A DNA stretch of 64,000 nucleotides from Hydrogenophaga aromaticivorans (GCF_013387465.1 NZ_VYGV01000006.1:901638-965637), one strand, 5' to 3'. Shown: positions 26,582 to 38,600, counted from the first letter of the stretch. A program made the numbers and translations. The notes: generated from the letters alone by a model not told the origin.

Positions 26582-27895
26582 TCAGCCGTTCGCCGCGCCT
26601 GGGCCTGACAAGGCCGCACGACGACCCCGCTCCATGTTCACCGGCAGCAGCAACACCAGCCCGAGCAAAAACAGCAGCGCCGTGAATCCGATGGCCAGGC
26701 GCTGGTTGCCCCCGGTGGCCCAGGTGATGGCCCCATAGCTCAAGGGTCCGATGATGCTCGCCAGCCGCGTTGCAAAGGTCCACAACCCGTAGAACTCGGC
26801 CAGTTGCCTGGGCGGAGCCAGCATGCCCGCCATGGCCCGCCCTGACGACTGGCTGGAGCCCATGCACAGGCCCGCGATCGCGGCCGCGTACCAGAAACCG
26901 CCCTTGGTGGTGGTGAGTGCGGCGATGATGCAGGTCGCGATCCAGCCGACCAGGGTGATGCCCAGCGCGAGCTTGTGGCCCAGCCGGTCCTGCCAGTAGC
27001 CGAAGGCAAACGCGCCCAATGCAGCCGCAATGTTGAGCACGAAGATCAGCACCATCGTTTCCTGCTGCACAAAGCCGATCACCTGCTCCGCGTAGATGGC
27101 CGCCAGCGTGATGGTCACGGTCACACCGCCCTGGTACGCCGTCGCACAAGCCAGCAACCACATGAAATCGCGGTAGCGCCGGGCATCGTGGTAGGTGGAA
27201 TGCAAGCGGCTCAAAGCAGCCTTCAATCCGCTTTCCGTCGACCGAGCCTGAGGTTCGGCCCGTTCTTTCAGCAGCTTGAAGGTGAACAGCGCCGCGAGCG
27301 CAAAGAGGCCGGCGGTGATCCACATGGTCACGGGCACGAACTGGGCGGCGGTCTGCCCCTGCCCCTGGGCCCGGATCACGTACACCAGGCTCAGACCGAG
27401 CGCCAGCATGCCGCCGAAGTAGCCAAAGCTCCAGCCCCAACCGCTGACCCGGCCCATGGCCGCCGGCCGCGCAAGTTCGGGCAGGAACGCGGCAATCAGG
27501 GATTCGCCCCAGGCAAAGCAGACGTTGGAAACAACGATCAACAGCACCGCCAGCGCCACCATCCCGGGCCCGACGAAAGCCAGCGCGGCCGTGGCCAGCA
27601 CGCAACCCGTGGTGGTGAGCAGCAACAGCCGCTTTTTGGTACCGTAGCGGTCGGCCCAGGCGCCCATGGCCGGCATCGTCACCATCACGATGGCATGCGA
27701 CACGCTCAGCGCCAGCGTCCAGGCGAACGTGGCCCAGGCGGCACCGTCGGCGACAGCACCCACGAAATAGGCCGCAAACACCGCCGTCAGCACCACGGTG
27801 GTGTAGCCCGAGTTGGCGAAGTCGTACATGGCCCAACCGAACACCTCGCGCCTGCACACGCCAGGGTTCAGGGCTTCGGTGGAAAACAGCGCCAT
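26582..27895 (-). CDS. MFS transporter, UMF1/Atg22-like
   Basis: This 437-residue polytopic carrier has about 12 membrane helices. The first helix region reads FGWAMYDFANSGYTTVVLTAVFAAYF, a hallmark of the UMF1 family (related to the yeast vacuolar Atg22 amino-acid effluxer). A cytoplasmic loop of about 35 residues (LLKERAEPQARSTESGLKAAL) separates the two halves. The substrate is unknown; amino acid or small-molecule export is the usual suggestion. It converges with murI, 32 bp away. Confidence 0.88.
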   Translation of the reverse strand: MALFSTEALNPGVCRREVFGWAMYDFANSGYTTVVLTAVFAAYFVGAVADGAAWATFAWTLALSVSHAIVMVTMPAMGAWADRYGTKKRLLLLTTTGCVLATAALAFVGPGMVALAVLLIVVSNVCFAWGESLIAAFLPELARPAAMGRVSGWGWSFGYFGGMLALGLSLVYVIRAQGQGQTAAQFVPVTMWITAGLFALAALFTFKLLKERAEPQARSTESGLKAALSRLHSTYHDARRYRDFMWLLACATAYQGGVTVTITLAAIYAEQVIGFVQQETMVLIFVLNIAAALGAFAFGYWQDRLGHKLALGITLVGWIATCIIAALTTTKGGFWYAAAIAGLCMGSSQSSGRAMAGMLAPPRQLAEFYGLWTFATRLASIIGPLSYGAITWATGGNQRLAIGFTALLFLLGLVLLLPVNMERGRRAALSGPGAANG

Positions 27896-27991
27896 CAGGG
27901 CCTCACGCGTTCACGCCGCGTCGACGAACCCGAAGCGGTGGCATCGGCCTGGGGCCTGCACACACGGCAGACCGTCGATCCATCGGGCTGG

Positions 27992-28618
27992 TCAGTGCAG
28001 ATGGCGGGGCTTGCGCCCACCGCCGTGGCCCGAGGAACCGCCACCATGTCCACGGGGTGGGCGACCCAGCTGCATGGAGTTGACGAGGGCATCAAAGCGC
28101 TGGGTGAACAGCTTGTCGATCGAGCCGACCACATCGCCCAGCTCGGCGGCATCAAAGTGCCGCTCCATGATGTGGACCACATCCTGCACCAGCAGATCGC
28201 GCTGCACCTGCATGATGGCCGCGGGCGTGGGGCCGACAAAACACATCATGAAATCGTCGCGCGCCTCCTCTTCTGAGGACTCGTCTTCTTCATCGAACTC
28301 GGTGTCGTAGAAGGACACTTCAAGCGGTGCACCGGCCGAAGCGATGTCGTTCAAGCCCATGCAGGCCTCTTCGATCACCTGGCGGAAATCCTCATCGCCC
28401 GGCACCGTCCAGCACATCTGCAACACGTGCGCTTCCGCGTCAAATCGGATACCCGGCTCGTCCTCGTAGCTGCTCTCGGCCGCTGCCGCCAGCGAGCGGC
28501 CACCGGCGTACTGCCAGAGTGGCTTGAGCGCATCCTGAATCTGGCCGTAAGCCACATCCTCGCGCAAGGGCACATCGCCATGCACGTGGATTTCAAAGGG
28601 CGCGTTGTATCGGGTCAT
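27992..28618 (-). CDS. Acidic hypothetical protein with Gly/His-rich tail
   Basis: I do not recognise a functional family for this 208-residue protein. It is soluble (no signal or helix long enough to span a membrane). Three parts are visible: a globular N-terminal portion (about 1-105), an acidic linker (EFDEEDESSEEEARDD, about 106-121), a second globular portion, and a C-terminal tail rich in Gly, His and Arg (GRPPRGHGGGSSGHGGGRK, about 184-202). The tail could bind metal or nucleic acid, but this is only composition. It lies between the MFS gene and a tRNA-Leu gene on the same strand, with its own ATG at 28618. Confidence 0.75.
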   Translation of the reverse strand: MTRYNAPFEIHVHGDVPLREDVAYGQIQDALKPLWQYAGGRSLAAAAESSYEDEPGIRFDAEAHVLQMCWTVPGDEDFRQVIEEACMGLNDIASAGAPLEVSFYDTEFDEEDESSEEEARDDFMMCFVGPTPAAIMQVQRDLLVQDVVHIMERHFDAAELGDVVGSIDKLFTQRFDALVNSMQLGRPPRGHGGGSSGHGGGRKPRHLH

Positions 28619-28662
28619 GGAAACTCACTGTACCGGTGAAACCGGAAAAAGCCTAGGGGACA

Positions 28663-28755
28663 TGGTGCCTCGAACCGGGGTCGAACCGGTACGCCCCCTC
28701 ACGGGAAAGCGGCGGATTTTAAGTCCGCTGTGTCTACCAATTTCACCACCGAGGC
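28663..28755 (-). tRNA. tRNA-Leu (anticodon UAA)
   Basis: Read on the minus strand, the molecule starts GCCTCGGTGGTGAAATTGG and carries the anticodon TAA in CGGACTTAAAATCCG. It has the long variable arm of class II tRNAs (CGCTTTCCCGTGAGGGGGCG), a TTCGA T-loop and an encoded CCA. The acceptor stem pairs fully apart from one G-U. Confidence 0.96.
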
Positions 28756-28843
28756 CAGCCTGTCATTGTCGCAGGTTCGCCAGGCGCGCTTGGGGCGTCG
28801 CAACCTGGTCAATCCCTGTTCGGCTTGCCGTGACACGGAAACG

Positions 28844-28876
28844 AAAAAAAAAGGGGAAGCATGGCTTCCCCTTTTT
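28844..28876 (-). terminator. Terminator after the first tRNA-Gly copy
   Basis: GGGGAAGC (28853-28860) pairs with GCTTCCCC (28864-28871) around a three-base loop, followed on the minus strand by nine T. It stands between tRNA-Gly and tRNA-Leu, so tRNA-Leu needs readthrough or its own promoter. It is nearly identical to the hairpin at 29098-29125. Confidence 0.88.
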
Positions 28877-28885
28877 CTTTGATGC

Positions 28886-28961
<76 letters not shown>

Positions 28962-28984
28962 AAAATCTGATACCAACCAGTGAC

Positions 28985-29058
28985 TGGAGGCGCGACCCGG
29001 AGTCGAACCGGGCTAGACGGATTTGCAATCCGTTGCATAACCGATTTGCTATCGCGCC
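28985..29058 (-). tRNA. tRNA-Cys (anticodon GCA)
   Basis: The 74-nt molecule starts GGCGCGATAGCAAATCGG, has the anticodon GCA in CGGATTGCAAATCCG and an encoded CCA. It lies between the two tRNA-Gly copies. Confidence 0.97.
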
Positions 29059-29097
29059 CTGTGCGATGAATCGGAAAACCCATTCATCCCCATCGAC

Positions 29098-29125
29098 AAA
29101 AAAGGGAAGCTCGGCTTCCCTTTTT
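29098..29125 (-). terminator. Terminator after the second tRNA-Gly copy
   Basis: GGGAAGC (29104-29110) pairs with GCTTCCC (29114-29120) around TCG, followed on the minus strand by six T. It is almost the same as the hairpin at 28844-28876 and lies the same short distance past the tRNA-Gly gene, so tRNA and terminator look like one duplicated unit. Confidence 0.85.
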
Positions 29126-29131
29126 CAAAAC

Positions 29132-29207
<76 letters not shown>

Positions 29208-29285
29208 ATGTTTCTGATGTTTGTCAGAAGCTGGAATTCTAGCGCAGAAAAACGCCTCTTTTCAAGCCCCCACAAATTTTTTGAC

Positions 29286-31718
29286 TCAATGTTTCACGGC
29301 ATCGGGTGCGGGTGCCGCCGGACGGACGGAGGCTGCGGCCACCTGCGCCGCGACCTCCTCGTCGGTCAGCGGAACTGGCTGGCGCTCCAGCGCAATGGCA
29401 AGCACCTTGTCGATCCATTTGACCGGCACGATCTCCAGACCCTGCTTCACATTGTCGGGAATCTCGGCCAGATCCTTCACGTTTTCTTCGGGAATGATCA
29501 CGGTCTTGATGCCACCACGCAAAGCCGCCAGGAGCTTTTCCTTCAACCCACCGATCGCGGTGACTTCACCACGCAAGGTGATCTCTCCGGTCATGGCCAC
29601 GTCGGCACGCACCGGGATGCCTGTGAGCGAGGACACCAGCGCCGTGGTCATGGCCGCACCGGCGCTCGGTCCATCCTTGGGCGTGGCGCCGTCGGGCACG
29701 TGGATATGGATGTCGCGCTTGTCGAACTGTTCGTCCTTGATGCCGAGTGAGCGGGCACGGCTGCGAACCACCGTGCGCGCCGCCTCCACCGACTCCTTCA
29801 TCACGTCACCCAGCGAACCGGTCCGCGTGATCACGCCCTTGCCGGGCATGATCGCCACCTCGATGGTCAGCAGATCGCCACCGACCTCGGTCCACGCCAG
29901 ACCCACGACCTGACCCACTTGGTTCTGCGCTTCGGCTCGCCCGTAGTTGTACTTGCGCACCCCCAGGAATTCGCTGAGGTTTTCCGCATCCACCACCACG
30001 GTGGGCGTGTACTTTTTGAGCAGCAGACCCTTCACCACCTTGCGGCAGATTTTGGAGAGCTCACGCTCCAGTGAGCGCACACCGGCTTCGCGGGTGTAGT
30101 AACGCACGATGTCGCGCACAGCGTCGTCCTTCACCACCATCTCGCCTTCGCGAATGCCGTTGTTCTTCAGCTGTTTCGGCAACAGGTAGCGGATCGCGAT
30201 ATTGACCTTTTCCTCTTCGGTGTAGCCCGAGAGACGAATCACTTCCATCCGGTCCAACAGGGCTGGAGGGATGTTCATCGAGTTCGACGTGGCGACGAAC
30301 ATCACGTCGGACAGGTCAAAATCGACTTCGACGTAATGGTCGCCAAAGGTGTGGTTCTGCTCCGGGTCCAGCACCTCGAGCAAGGCGCTCGACGGATCGC
30401 CGCGGAAGTCGGTACCCAGCTTGTCGATTTCGTCGAGCAGGAACAGCGGATTGCGCGTACCGATCTTGGACAGGCTTTGCAGCACCTTGCCCGGCATGGC
30501 GCCGATGTAGGTGCGGCGGTGACCACGGATCTCGGCTTCATCGCGCATGCCCCCCAGGGCCATGCGAACGTATTTGCGGCCAGTGGCCTTGGCCACCGAC
30601 TGGCCGAGCGAGGTCTTGCCCACGCCGGGCGGACCGACCAGGCACAAGATCGGCGCCTTGACCTTGTCAACGCGCTGCTGGACCGCGAGGTATTCGAGGA
30701 TGCGGTCCTTGACCTTGTCGAGGCCGTAGTGGTCTTCGTTGAGCACGGCTTCGGCGTGCGCCAGGTCGTGCTTGATCTTGGTCTTTTTGCTCCAGGGCAG
30801 GGCCACCAGCGCATCGATGTAGTTGCGCACCACGGTGGCTTCGGCCGACATGGGCGACATCAGCTTGAGCTTCTTGAACTCGGCATCGGCCTTCTTGCGC
30901 GCCTCGGCGGGCATCTTGGCGGCCTTGATCTTCTTCTCGATCTCTTCGATGTCGGCGCCCTCTTCGCCTTCGCCCAGTTCCTTCTGGATCGCCTTGACCT
31001 GTTCGTTCAGGTAGAAGTCGCGCTGGTTCTTTTCCATCTGGCGCTTGACCCGACCACGGATCTTCTTGTCGACGTTGAGGATGTCGACTTCGCGTTCGAG
31101 CTGTTCGAACAGGTTTTCCAGGCGCTTGTTGACCAGGTCCAGATCCAGCACGACCTGCTTGGATTCCAGCTTGAGCGGCAGGTGGGCGGCAATGGTGTCG
31201 GCCAGGCGACCCGGATCGTCGATGCTGGAGATCGAAGTCAGGATTTCCGACGGGATCTTCTTGTTCAGTTTGACGTACTGATCAAACTGCTGCATCACGG
31301 CACGGCGTAGCGCTTCGAGTTCGGTCGACAGGATATCGGCGCGCTCGATCGCGGGGTCCACCGGGTTGACGCTGGCGACAAAGTGGGTCTCGCCATCGGT
31401 GATCGACAACACCTTGGCGCGCTGAACGCCCTCCACCAGCACCTTCACGGTGCCATCGGGCAGTTTCAGCATCTGCAGGATGGTGGCGACGCAACCCATC
31501 TCGAACATGTCCTCCGTGGAGGGTTCGTCCTTGGCCGCGGCTTTCTGGGCCACCAGCATGATGCGGCGCTCCGCTTCCATGGCGGATTCCAGCGCCTTGA
31601 TGCTTTTCGGGCGACCCACGAACAGCGGGATCACCATGTGCGGGAACACCACCACGTCGCGCAAGGGCAGCAGTGGCAGGTCAACCGGCGTGCTGGGCAA
31701 AGGGGTTTGTCCGGACAT
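29286..31718 (-). CDS. lon: ATP-dependent protease Lon (LonA)
   Basis: This 810-residue protein has an N-terminal substrate-recognition domain (LPLLPLRDVVVFPHMVIPLFVGR), a central AAA+ module with Walker A GPPGVGKTS and Walker B FLLDEIDK, and a C-terminal protease domain with catalytic Ser 685 in PKDGPSAGAAM and its Lys 43 residues later in GGLKEKLL. It degrades misfolded and regulatory proteins in the cytoplasm. It follows clpX in the conserved tig-clpP-clpX-lon order. A short Ala/Pro-rich C-terminal extension (VAAASVRPAAPAPDAVKH) is present. Confidence 0.98.
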   Translation of the reverse strand: MSGQTPLPSTPVDLPLLPLRDVVVFPHMVIPLFVGRPKSIKALESAMEAERRIMLVAQKAAAKDEPSTEDMFEMGCVATILQMLKLPDGTVKVLVEGVQRAKVLSITDGETHFVASVNPVDPAIERADILSTELEALRRAVMQQFDQYVKLNKKIPSEILTSISSIDDPGRLADTIAAHLPLKLESKQVVLDLDLVNKRLENLFEQLEREVDILNVDKKIRGRVKRQMEKNQRDFYLNEQVKAIQKELGEGEEGADIEEIEKKIKAAKMPAEARKKADAEFKKLKLMSPMSAEATVVRNYIDALVALPWSKKTKIKHDLAHAEAVLNEDHYGLDKVKDRILEYLAVQQRVDKVKAPILCLVGPPGVGKTSLGQSVAKATGRKYVRMALGGMRDEAEIRGHRRTYIGAMPGKVLQSLSKIGTRNPLFLLDEIDKLGTDFRGDPSSALLEVLDPEQNHTFGDHYVEVDFDLSDVMFVATSNSMNIPPALLDRMEVIRLSGYTEEEKVNIAIRYLLPKQLKNNGIREGEMVVKDDAVRDIVRYYTREAGVRSLERELSKICRKVVKGLLLKKYTPTVVVDAENLSEFLGVRKYNYGRAEAQNQVGQVVGLAWTEVGGDLLTIEVAIMPGKGVITRTGSLGDVMKESVEAARTVVRSRARSLGIKDEQFDKRDIHIHVPDGATPKDGPSAGAAMTTALVSSLTGIPVRADVAMTGEITLRGEVTAIGGLKEKLLAALRGGIKTVIIPEENVKDLAEIPDNVKQGLEIVPVKWIDKVLAIALERQPVPLTDEEVAAQVAAASVRPAAPAPDAVKH

Positions 31719-31817
31719 TTCTCAACCTCAACAAAATGGTCTTGGGCAGATGCGAGCGGTCAACACCGTGTGCATCATCAACTTGGCATGCATTCACTCA
31801 CGCATGCCCGCTACCGA

Positions 31818-33083
<1,266 letters not shown>

Positions 33084-33249
33084 GAGATTGGGAGTTCAGA
33101 TAGACGGAGAGGAGTGCAACGGGAACAATGATAGTTCAAGCCTGCGATGTACCAAATGCCGAAAAAGCGCCTCTTTTGGCACGAATCGGGCAGTTTGGCG
33201 AGGTTCTGGACCGATGGGCGCCACACGAAGCACCCATCGGTCCATAGCG

Positions 33250-33870
33250 TCAAGCTGCAATAGCCCCACGCTTTTCGATGACCTTGTCGATCAGGCCATA
33301 TTCGGCCGATTCGGCGGCCGACATGTAGTAGTCGCGTTCCGTGTCGCGCGCGATGCGGTCCAGAGGCTGGCCGGTGCGCTCGGCCAGGATCTTGTTCAGC
33401 TGCTCGCGGGTCTTGAGAATCTCGCGGGCCTGGATCTCGATCTCGGTCGCCTGACCGCGGCTGCCACCCGAAGGCTGGTGGATCATGATCTTGGAGTTGG
33501 GCAGCGAGAAGCGCTTTCCCTTGGTCCCTGCGGCCAACAGGAACGCACCCATGCTGGCGGCGAAGCCGCAGCACAGGGTCGACACGTCGGGCTTGATGAA
33601 GTTCATCGTGTCGAAGATCGCCATGCCGGCGCTCACCGAACCGCCGGGCGAGTTGATGTAGAAGGAAATGTCCTTGTCCGGATTTTCACTTTCCAGAAAC
33701 AGCAGCTGAGCGACCACCAGGTTGGCCGAATGGTCATTGACCTCGCCCACCAGAAAGATCACCCGCTCCCGGAGCAGGCGCGAGTAGATGTCGTAGGCGC
33801 GCTCGCCGCGGCCCGAGGTCTCGATCACCATGGGCACCATGCCCAGGCCCTGAATGTCCATTGCGCTCAT
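33250..33870 (-). CDS. clpP: ClpP, proteolytic subunit of ClpXP/ClpAP
   Basis: This 206-residue serine protease has the catalytic triad S106 ([11 protein letters not shown]), H131 ([12 protein letters not shown]) and D180 ([11 protein letters not shown]), offset by nine from mature E. coli ClpP. ATG 33870 has GGAG six bases upstream; an ATG eight codons earlier (33894) is possible, and a short propeptide is cleaved in many ClpP proteins. It lies between tig and clpX. A terminator (34000-34023) separates it from tig, so it has its own promoter in the 130-bp gap. Confidence 0.97.
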   Translation of the reverse strand: MSAMDIQGLGMVPMVIETSGRGERAYDIYSRLLRERVIFLVGEVNDHSANLVVAQLLFLESENPDKDISFYINSPGGSVSAGMAIFDTMNFIKPDVSTLCCGFAASMGAFLLAAGTKGKRFSLPNSKIMIHQPSGGSRGQATEIEIQAREILKTREQLNKILAERTGQPLDRIARDTERDYYMSAAESAEYGLIDKVIEKRGAIAA

Positions 33871-33999
33871 GCGTTTCTCCATGTGTTGATGCATAACATG
33901 CCACTACTGTAACCAACCTGCCAAAGCCGCCACAGGGTTGCGGCTATGGCCGAAGCATGCATATGGCGTGCCTGTTGAAAAAGGCAAGCGTCGGGGAAC

Positions 34000-34023
34000 A
34001 AAAAAGGGCGGATTGCTCCGCCC
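34000..34023 (-). terminator. Intrinsic terminator between tig and clpP
   Basis: GGGCGGA (34006-34012) pairs with TCCGCCC (34017-34023) around TTGC, with a run of T after it on the minus strand. It lies 77 bp past the tig stop codon. Confidence 0.88.
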
Positions 34024-34064
34024 TTCCGAATCCCGCGCGACCGCAGGCCCCGACCGATGCCGCA

Positions 34065-34087
34065 AGCGGCCCGAACACCGGGCCGCT
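34065..34087 (-). repeat. Nine-base-pair hairpin just after tig
   Basis: AGCGGCCCG (34065-34073) pairs with CGGGCCGCT (34079-34087) around AACAC, 13 bp past the tig stop codon. No T-run follows on the minus strand. It may stabilise the tig transcript 3' end or act with the terminator further on. Confidence 0.5.
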
Positions 34088-34099
34088 GTGTGCAAAAGA

Positions 34100-35410
34100 T
34101 CAGGCTTGACCCATCAGCTCTTCGAAGCTGATCGACTTTTGATTGATCTTGGCCTTGGACAGCACGAACTCGGTCACGTTGTTTTCGATCACGATGGCTT
34201 CCACTTCGGCCATGCGGCGGTTGTCGCTGGTGTACCAGCGCACAACGTCGGCCGGCTTTTCGTAGGAAGCGGCCAGTTCGTCGATGTGGGCCTTGATCTG
34301 TTCGGACGTGGCGTGCAGTTCGTTGGCGCGCACCAGCTCGGCCACCACCAGGCCCAGGCGCACGCGGCGCTCGGCCTGGGGACGGAACAGGTCGTCGGGG
34401 ATCGGCGCCTTGTCGGCGTCTTTCACACCGCGCTGCTTGAGGTCGGCACGGGCGCCTTCGACCAAGCGGTCGAGTTCGGCTTGCACCACCGACTTCGGCA
34501 GATCCAGCTCGGCCTTGGCGGCCAGGGCGTCCATCGCGGCCTGCTTGTTGCGGGCCTGCAGGCGGTGCTTGACTTCGCGCTCCAGGTTTTTCTTGATGTC
34601 GGCGCGCAGGCCTTCGACCGTGCCTTCGGCGATGCCGAGCGACTTGGCCAGGGCTTCGTCCACGTCGGGCAGGTGGGCGGCTTCGATCTTGTTGACCGTG
34701 ACCAGAAAATCGGCGGTCTTGCCGGCAACGTCCTTGCCGTGGTAATCCTCGGGGAAGGCCAGCGGGAAGGTCTTGGACTCACCGGACTTCATGCCGCGCA
34801 CGGCGTCTTCAAATTCCTTGAGCATCTGGCCGTCGCCGACGATGAACTGGAAGCCTTCGGCCTTGCCGCCTTCAAAGGCTTCGCCGTCGATCTTGCCGGC
34901 GAAGTCGATGGTGACGCGGTCACCGTCGGCTGCGGCCTGGTCCTGCGCGCGTTGCGCGAAGGTGCGGCGCTGCTTGCGCAGGATGTCCAGCGTGCGGTCG
35001 ATGGCGGCGTCGTCCACTTCGGCCGAGATTTTTTCGACTTCAGCGGTGGACAGGTCTTCGATCTTGACTTCGGGATACACCTCGAAAACGGCGTCAAAAG
35101 CCAGCTGGCCTTCGGGCGATTCTTCTTTTTCGGTGATCTTGGGCTGACCGGCGACGCGCAGCTTGGCTTCGTTGGCGGCGGTGGCGAAAGCCTCACCGAC
35201 CTTGTCGTTCATGACTTCGTAGTGAACCGAGTAGCCGTACTGCTGGGCCACCACGCTCATGGGCACTTTGCCGGGACGGAAGCCATCCATCTTGACCTTG
35301 CGAGCCACGTCCTTGAGGCGCTTGGTCACCTCGTTCTGGATCACGTCGGCCGGCAACGTGAGCGTGATCTTGCGCTCGAGCTTTTCCAGGGTTTCAACAG
35401 TCACGGTCAT
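34100..35410 (-). CDS. tig: Trigger factor
   Basis: This 436-residue ribosome-associated chaperone has the L23-docking signature GFRPGKVP (near residue 43) in the N-terminal domain, a FKBP-type peptidyl-prolyl isomerase domain (GDRVTIDFAGKIDGEAFEGG, about 150-240) and a helical C-terminal domain. ATG 35410 is preceded by GGAGAAAGCC; nine further codons upstream are open but lack a ribosome-binding site. It heads the tig-clpP-clpX-lon region and lies 71 bp downstream of tRNA-Leu(UAG). Confidence 0.97.
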   Translation of the reverse strand: MTVTVETLEKLERKITLTLPADVIQNEVTKRLKDVARKVKMDGFRPGKVPMSVVAQQYGYSVHYEVMNDKVGEAFATAANEAKLRVAGQPKITEKEESPEGQLAFDAVFEVYPEVKIEDLSTAEVEKISAEVDDAAIDRTLDILRKQRRTFAQRAQDQAAADGDRVTIDFAGKIDGEAFEGGKAEGFQFIVGDGQMLKEFEDAVRGMKSGESKTFPLAFPEDYHGKDVAGKTADFLVTVNKIEAAHLPDVDEALAKSLGIAEGTVEGLRADIKKNLEREVKHRLQARNKQAAMDALAAKAELDLPKSVVQAELDRLVEGARADLKQRGVKDADKAPIPDDLFRPQAERRVRLGLVVAELVRANELHATSEQIKAHIDELAASYEKPADVVRWYTSDNRRMAEVEAIVIENNVTEFVLSKAKINQKSISFEELMGQA

Positions 35411-35481
35411 GGCTTTCTCCAAAAGGGTGTCGGTCAACCAGCCACTCTGGCCAACCGGTAAAAATCTGTTCGTCTGAAAGG

Positions 35482-35568
35482 TGGTGCGCGGGGGGGGACT
35501 CGAACCCCCACACCATTGCTGGCGTCAGGACCTAAACCTGGTGCGTCTACCAATTTCGCCACCCGCGC
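35482..35568 (-). tRNA. tRNA-Leu (anticodon UAG)
   Basis: Read on the minus strand, the 87-nt molecule starts GCGCGGGTGGCGAAATTGG, has the anticodon TAG in CCAGGTTTAGGTCCTG, a long variable arm, a GGTTCGAG T-loop and an encoded CCA. The seven-base-pair acceptor stem is perfect. It lies upstream of tig, as in many Burkholderiales. Confidence 0.96.
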
Positions 35569-35671
35569 GCCTTCAAAGAGGTCCTGCGCAGAGGGCAATC
35601 ACAGCCCCGTGCTCAGGTTTCTCCGCTTCACGGCAACCCTAAATTGTAGCCGCTGCAGTGCACCGGACCGG

Positions 35672-38600
35672 TCAAACGGCCTGCGGTTCCCGTTTCACCC
35701 GGAACCAGGCCGCGTACATGGCCGGCAGCGCCAGCAGCGTGAGCACGGTGGCCACGATCAGGCCGCCCATGATGGCCACGGCCATCGGCCCCCAGAACAC
35801 GCTGCGCGAGAGCGGGATCATGGCCAGCACGGCCGCCGCAGCGGTGAGCACGATGGGCCGCATGCGGCGCACAGCCGCTTCGACGATCGCGTCCCAGGCC
35901 GGCACGCCACGCGCACGGTCCTGCTCGATCTGGTCAATCAGGATCACCGAGTTGCGCTGGATCATGCCCATGAGCGCGATCACGCCCAGCAGCGCGACAA
36001 AACCGAACGGCCGGTTCAGCAGCAGCAGCGCGCCAGCCACACCCGCCAGGCCCAGCGGGCCGGTCAGGAACACCAGCAGTGAGCGGCTGAAACTCTGCAA
36101 CTGCAGCATCAGCAGCGTGAAGGTGATGAACAGCATGATGGGGATGCCGGCGGCGATCGACGACGAACCCTTGCTGCTCTCCTCCACCGCACCGGCCACC
36201 TGCACCTGGTAACCCGCCAGACCGCGGCCGGCCCAGCTGTCGCTGATCGCCTTCAGGGCCGGCTGCAGCTCGGCGGTGACGGTGGCGCCCTGCAGGCCCT
36301 CGACCACATCGCTCTGAACGGTGATCGCGTAGTCGCGGTTTTCACGCCAGATCACACCCGGCTCCCAGCCCGGAACCGGCCGGGCGATCTGCAGCAGCGG
36401 GATGCTCTTGCCGCTGGCGGTGGGCAGGTAGCCGTTGCCCAGGGCAGAGAGGGAATTGCGCTCGTCCAGCGGCTGGCGCAACACGATGTCGATCAGCTTG
36501 TCACCGTCGCGGTACTGGCCCACGGTGCTGCCCGTGAGGTTGGTGCGCGAGGCCTGCGCAATGGACTGGCTGCTCACGCCGAGCGCGCGCGCCTTGGCCT
36601 GGTCCACCTCCAGGCGCAACACCTTGACCGACTCGTTCCAGTTGTCGTTCACGCCGCGCGTGTTCGGGCTCTGGCGCATCGCGGCCTTCACCTCGTCGGC
36701 CAGACCGCGCAGCACCGCCGGATCGGGCCCGACGACGCGGAACTGCACCGGGTAAGGCACCGGGGGCCCGTTGGCCAGCAGTTTCACGCGCCCGCGCACC
36801 TCGGGAAACTCCGTGGCCAGCAGGGCCGGCAGCTTCTTGCGCAGCGTTTCGCGGGTGGCGAGATCCTGGGGCAACACGATCAATTGCGACACGTTGGACT
36901 GCGGAAAGATCTGGTCGATCGGCAGGTAGAAACGCGGCACACCCGAGCCCACCCAGCTGGTCACGCTGGTCACACCGGTCTCGCGCGCCAGACGGTTCTC
37001 CAGCCGCTGGCTCACCTCGTCCATGGCCGTGATGCTGCTGCCCTCGGGCAGCCACACGTCCATCAGGATCTCGGGCCGGCTCGAATCGGGGAAGAACTGC
37101 TGCTGCACCTTGCCCATACCCACCATGCCGAGCACAAAGGTCGCGATGGTCAGGCCGATGGTGATCCAGCGGTGCTGTACGCACCAGTTGACCAGCGCGC
37201 GAAAGCGCACATAGAACGGACCGTCAAACACTTCATGTGCCGGGCCCACATGGGGCTTGACCTTGAGCAGCCTCACACCCAGGTAGGGCACGAACATCAC
37301 CGCCACGATCCACGACAGCACCAGCGCGATCACCGTGACCGCAAAGATGGCGTAGGTGTATTCCCCCACCGTGGAGTTCGCCATGCCGATGGGCAGGAAA
37401 CCGGCCGCGGTGATCAGGGTGCCGGTGAGCATGGGCATGGCGGTGGCGTCCCAGGTGAAGGTCGCCGCCTTCATCATGGTGTAGCCCTCTTCGAGCTTGC
37501 GCACCATCATTTCCACCGCGATGATCGCGTCGTCCACCAGCAGGCCCAGCGCGATGATGAGCGAACCGAGCGAGATCTTGTGCAGGCCGATGCCCCAGTA
37601 CTGCATGGCCAGGAAGGTGATGGCCAGCACCAGCGGGATGGTGATGAACACCACCAGCCCGGGCCGCACGTCCAGCACATAGCGGCGCAGGCCACGGCCG
37701 CCCGGGCGCTTGTGCAGACCGAGCGCCAGGAAGCTCACCGCGAGCACGATCACCACCGCCTCGATCAGCACCTTGACGAATTCGCTCACCGAGCGCGCCA
37801 CCGCGGTCGGCTGGTCCTGCACCTGCACCAGCTTCATGCCGGCGGGCAGGTGCGCCTCAATGTCGATCACCGCGCCTTTCAGGGCCTCGCCCAGCGCGAT
37901 GATGTCGCCGCCCTTGGCCATGGAGATGCCCAGCGCGATGCTGTCTTCCCCGTTGTGGCGCACCTTCACCTGCACCGGATCCGCATAACCCAGGTGGATG
38001 TCGGCGATGTCGCCCAGCCGCAGTTGTGTGCCATTGGCGGCGCGGATCGGCATGGCGCGCAGCTGTTCCGACGAGTTGAACGCACCCCCCACCCGCACTT
38101 GCACCGCGTCGCCCGGCGCCTGCACCGCGCCTGCCGATTCGACCGCGTTCTGCTGACCCAGCGCCGCCAGCACCTGGGGCATGTCCAGACCCAGCACCGC
38201 CAGGCGCTTCTGCGAGATCTCGACGTACAGCTTTTCATCCTGCACGCCAAACAGCTCGACCTTGTTCACGTCTTTCACGCGCAGCAGGCGCTGGCGCACG
38301 TCGTCGGCCACCTGCTTCAGATCGGCGGGCGAAAAGCCCTCGCCCTGCAGCGCGTAGATGACACCGAAGACATCGCCGAACTCGTCGTTGAAGAACGGCC
38401 CGACCACACCCTGCGGCAACGTGCTGCGCATGTCGCCGATCTTCTTGCGTGTCGTGTACCAGATCTGGGGCACCTCGTCCGGCGGCGACGAGTCCTTGAC
38501 CTGGAACAGCACCACCGACTCTCCCGGTTTGGAATAGCTGCGGATCTTGTCGGCGTAAGGCACCTCCTGCAGGGTCTTTTCGATCCGGTCGGACACCTGC

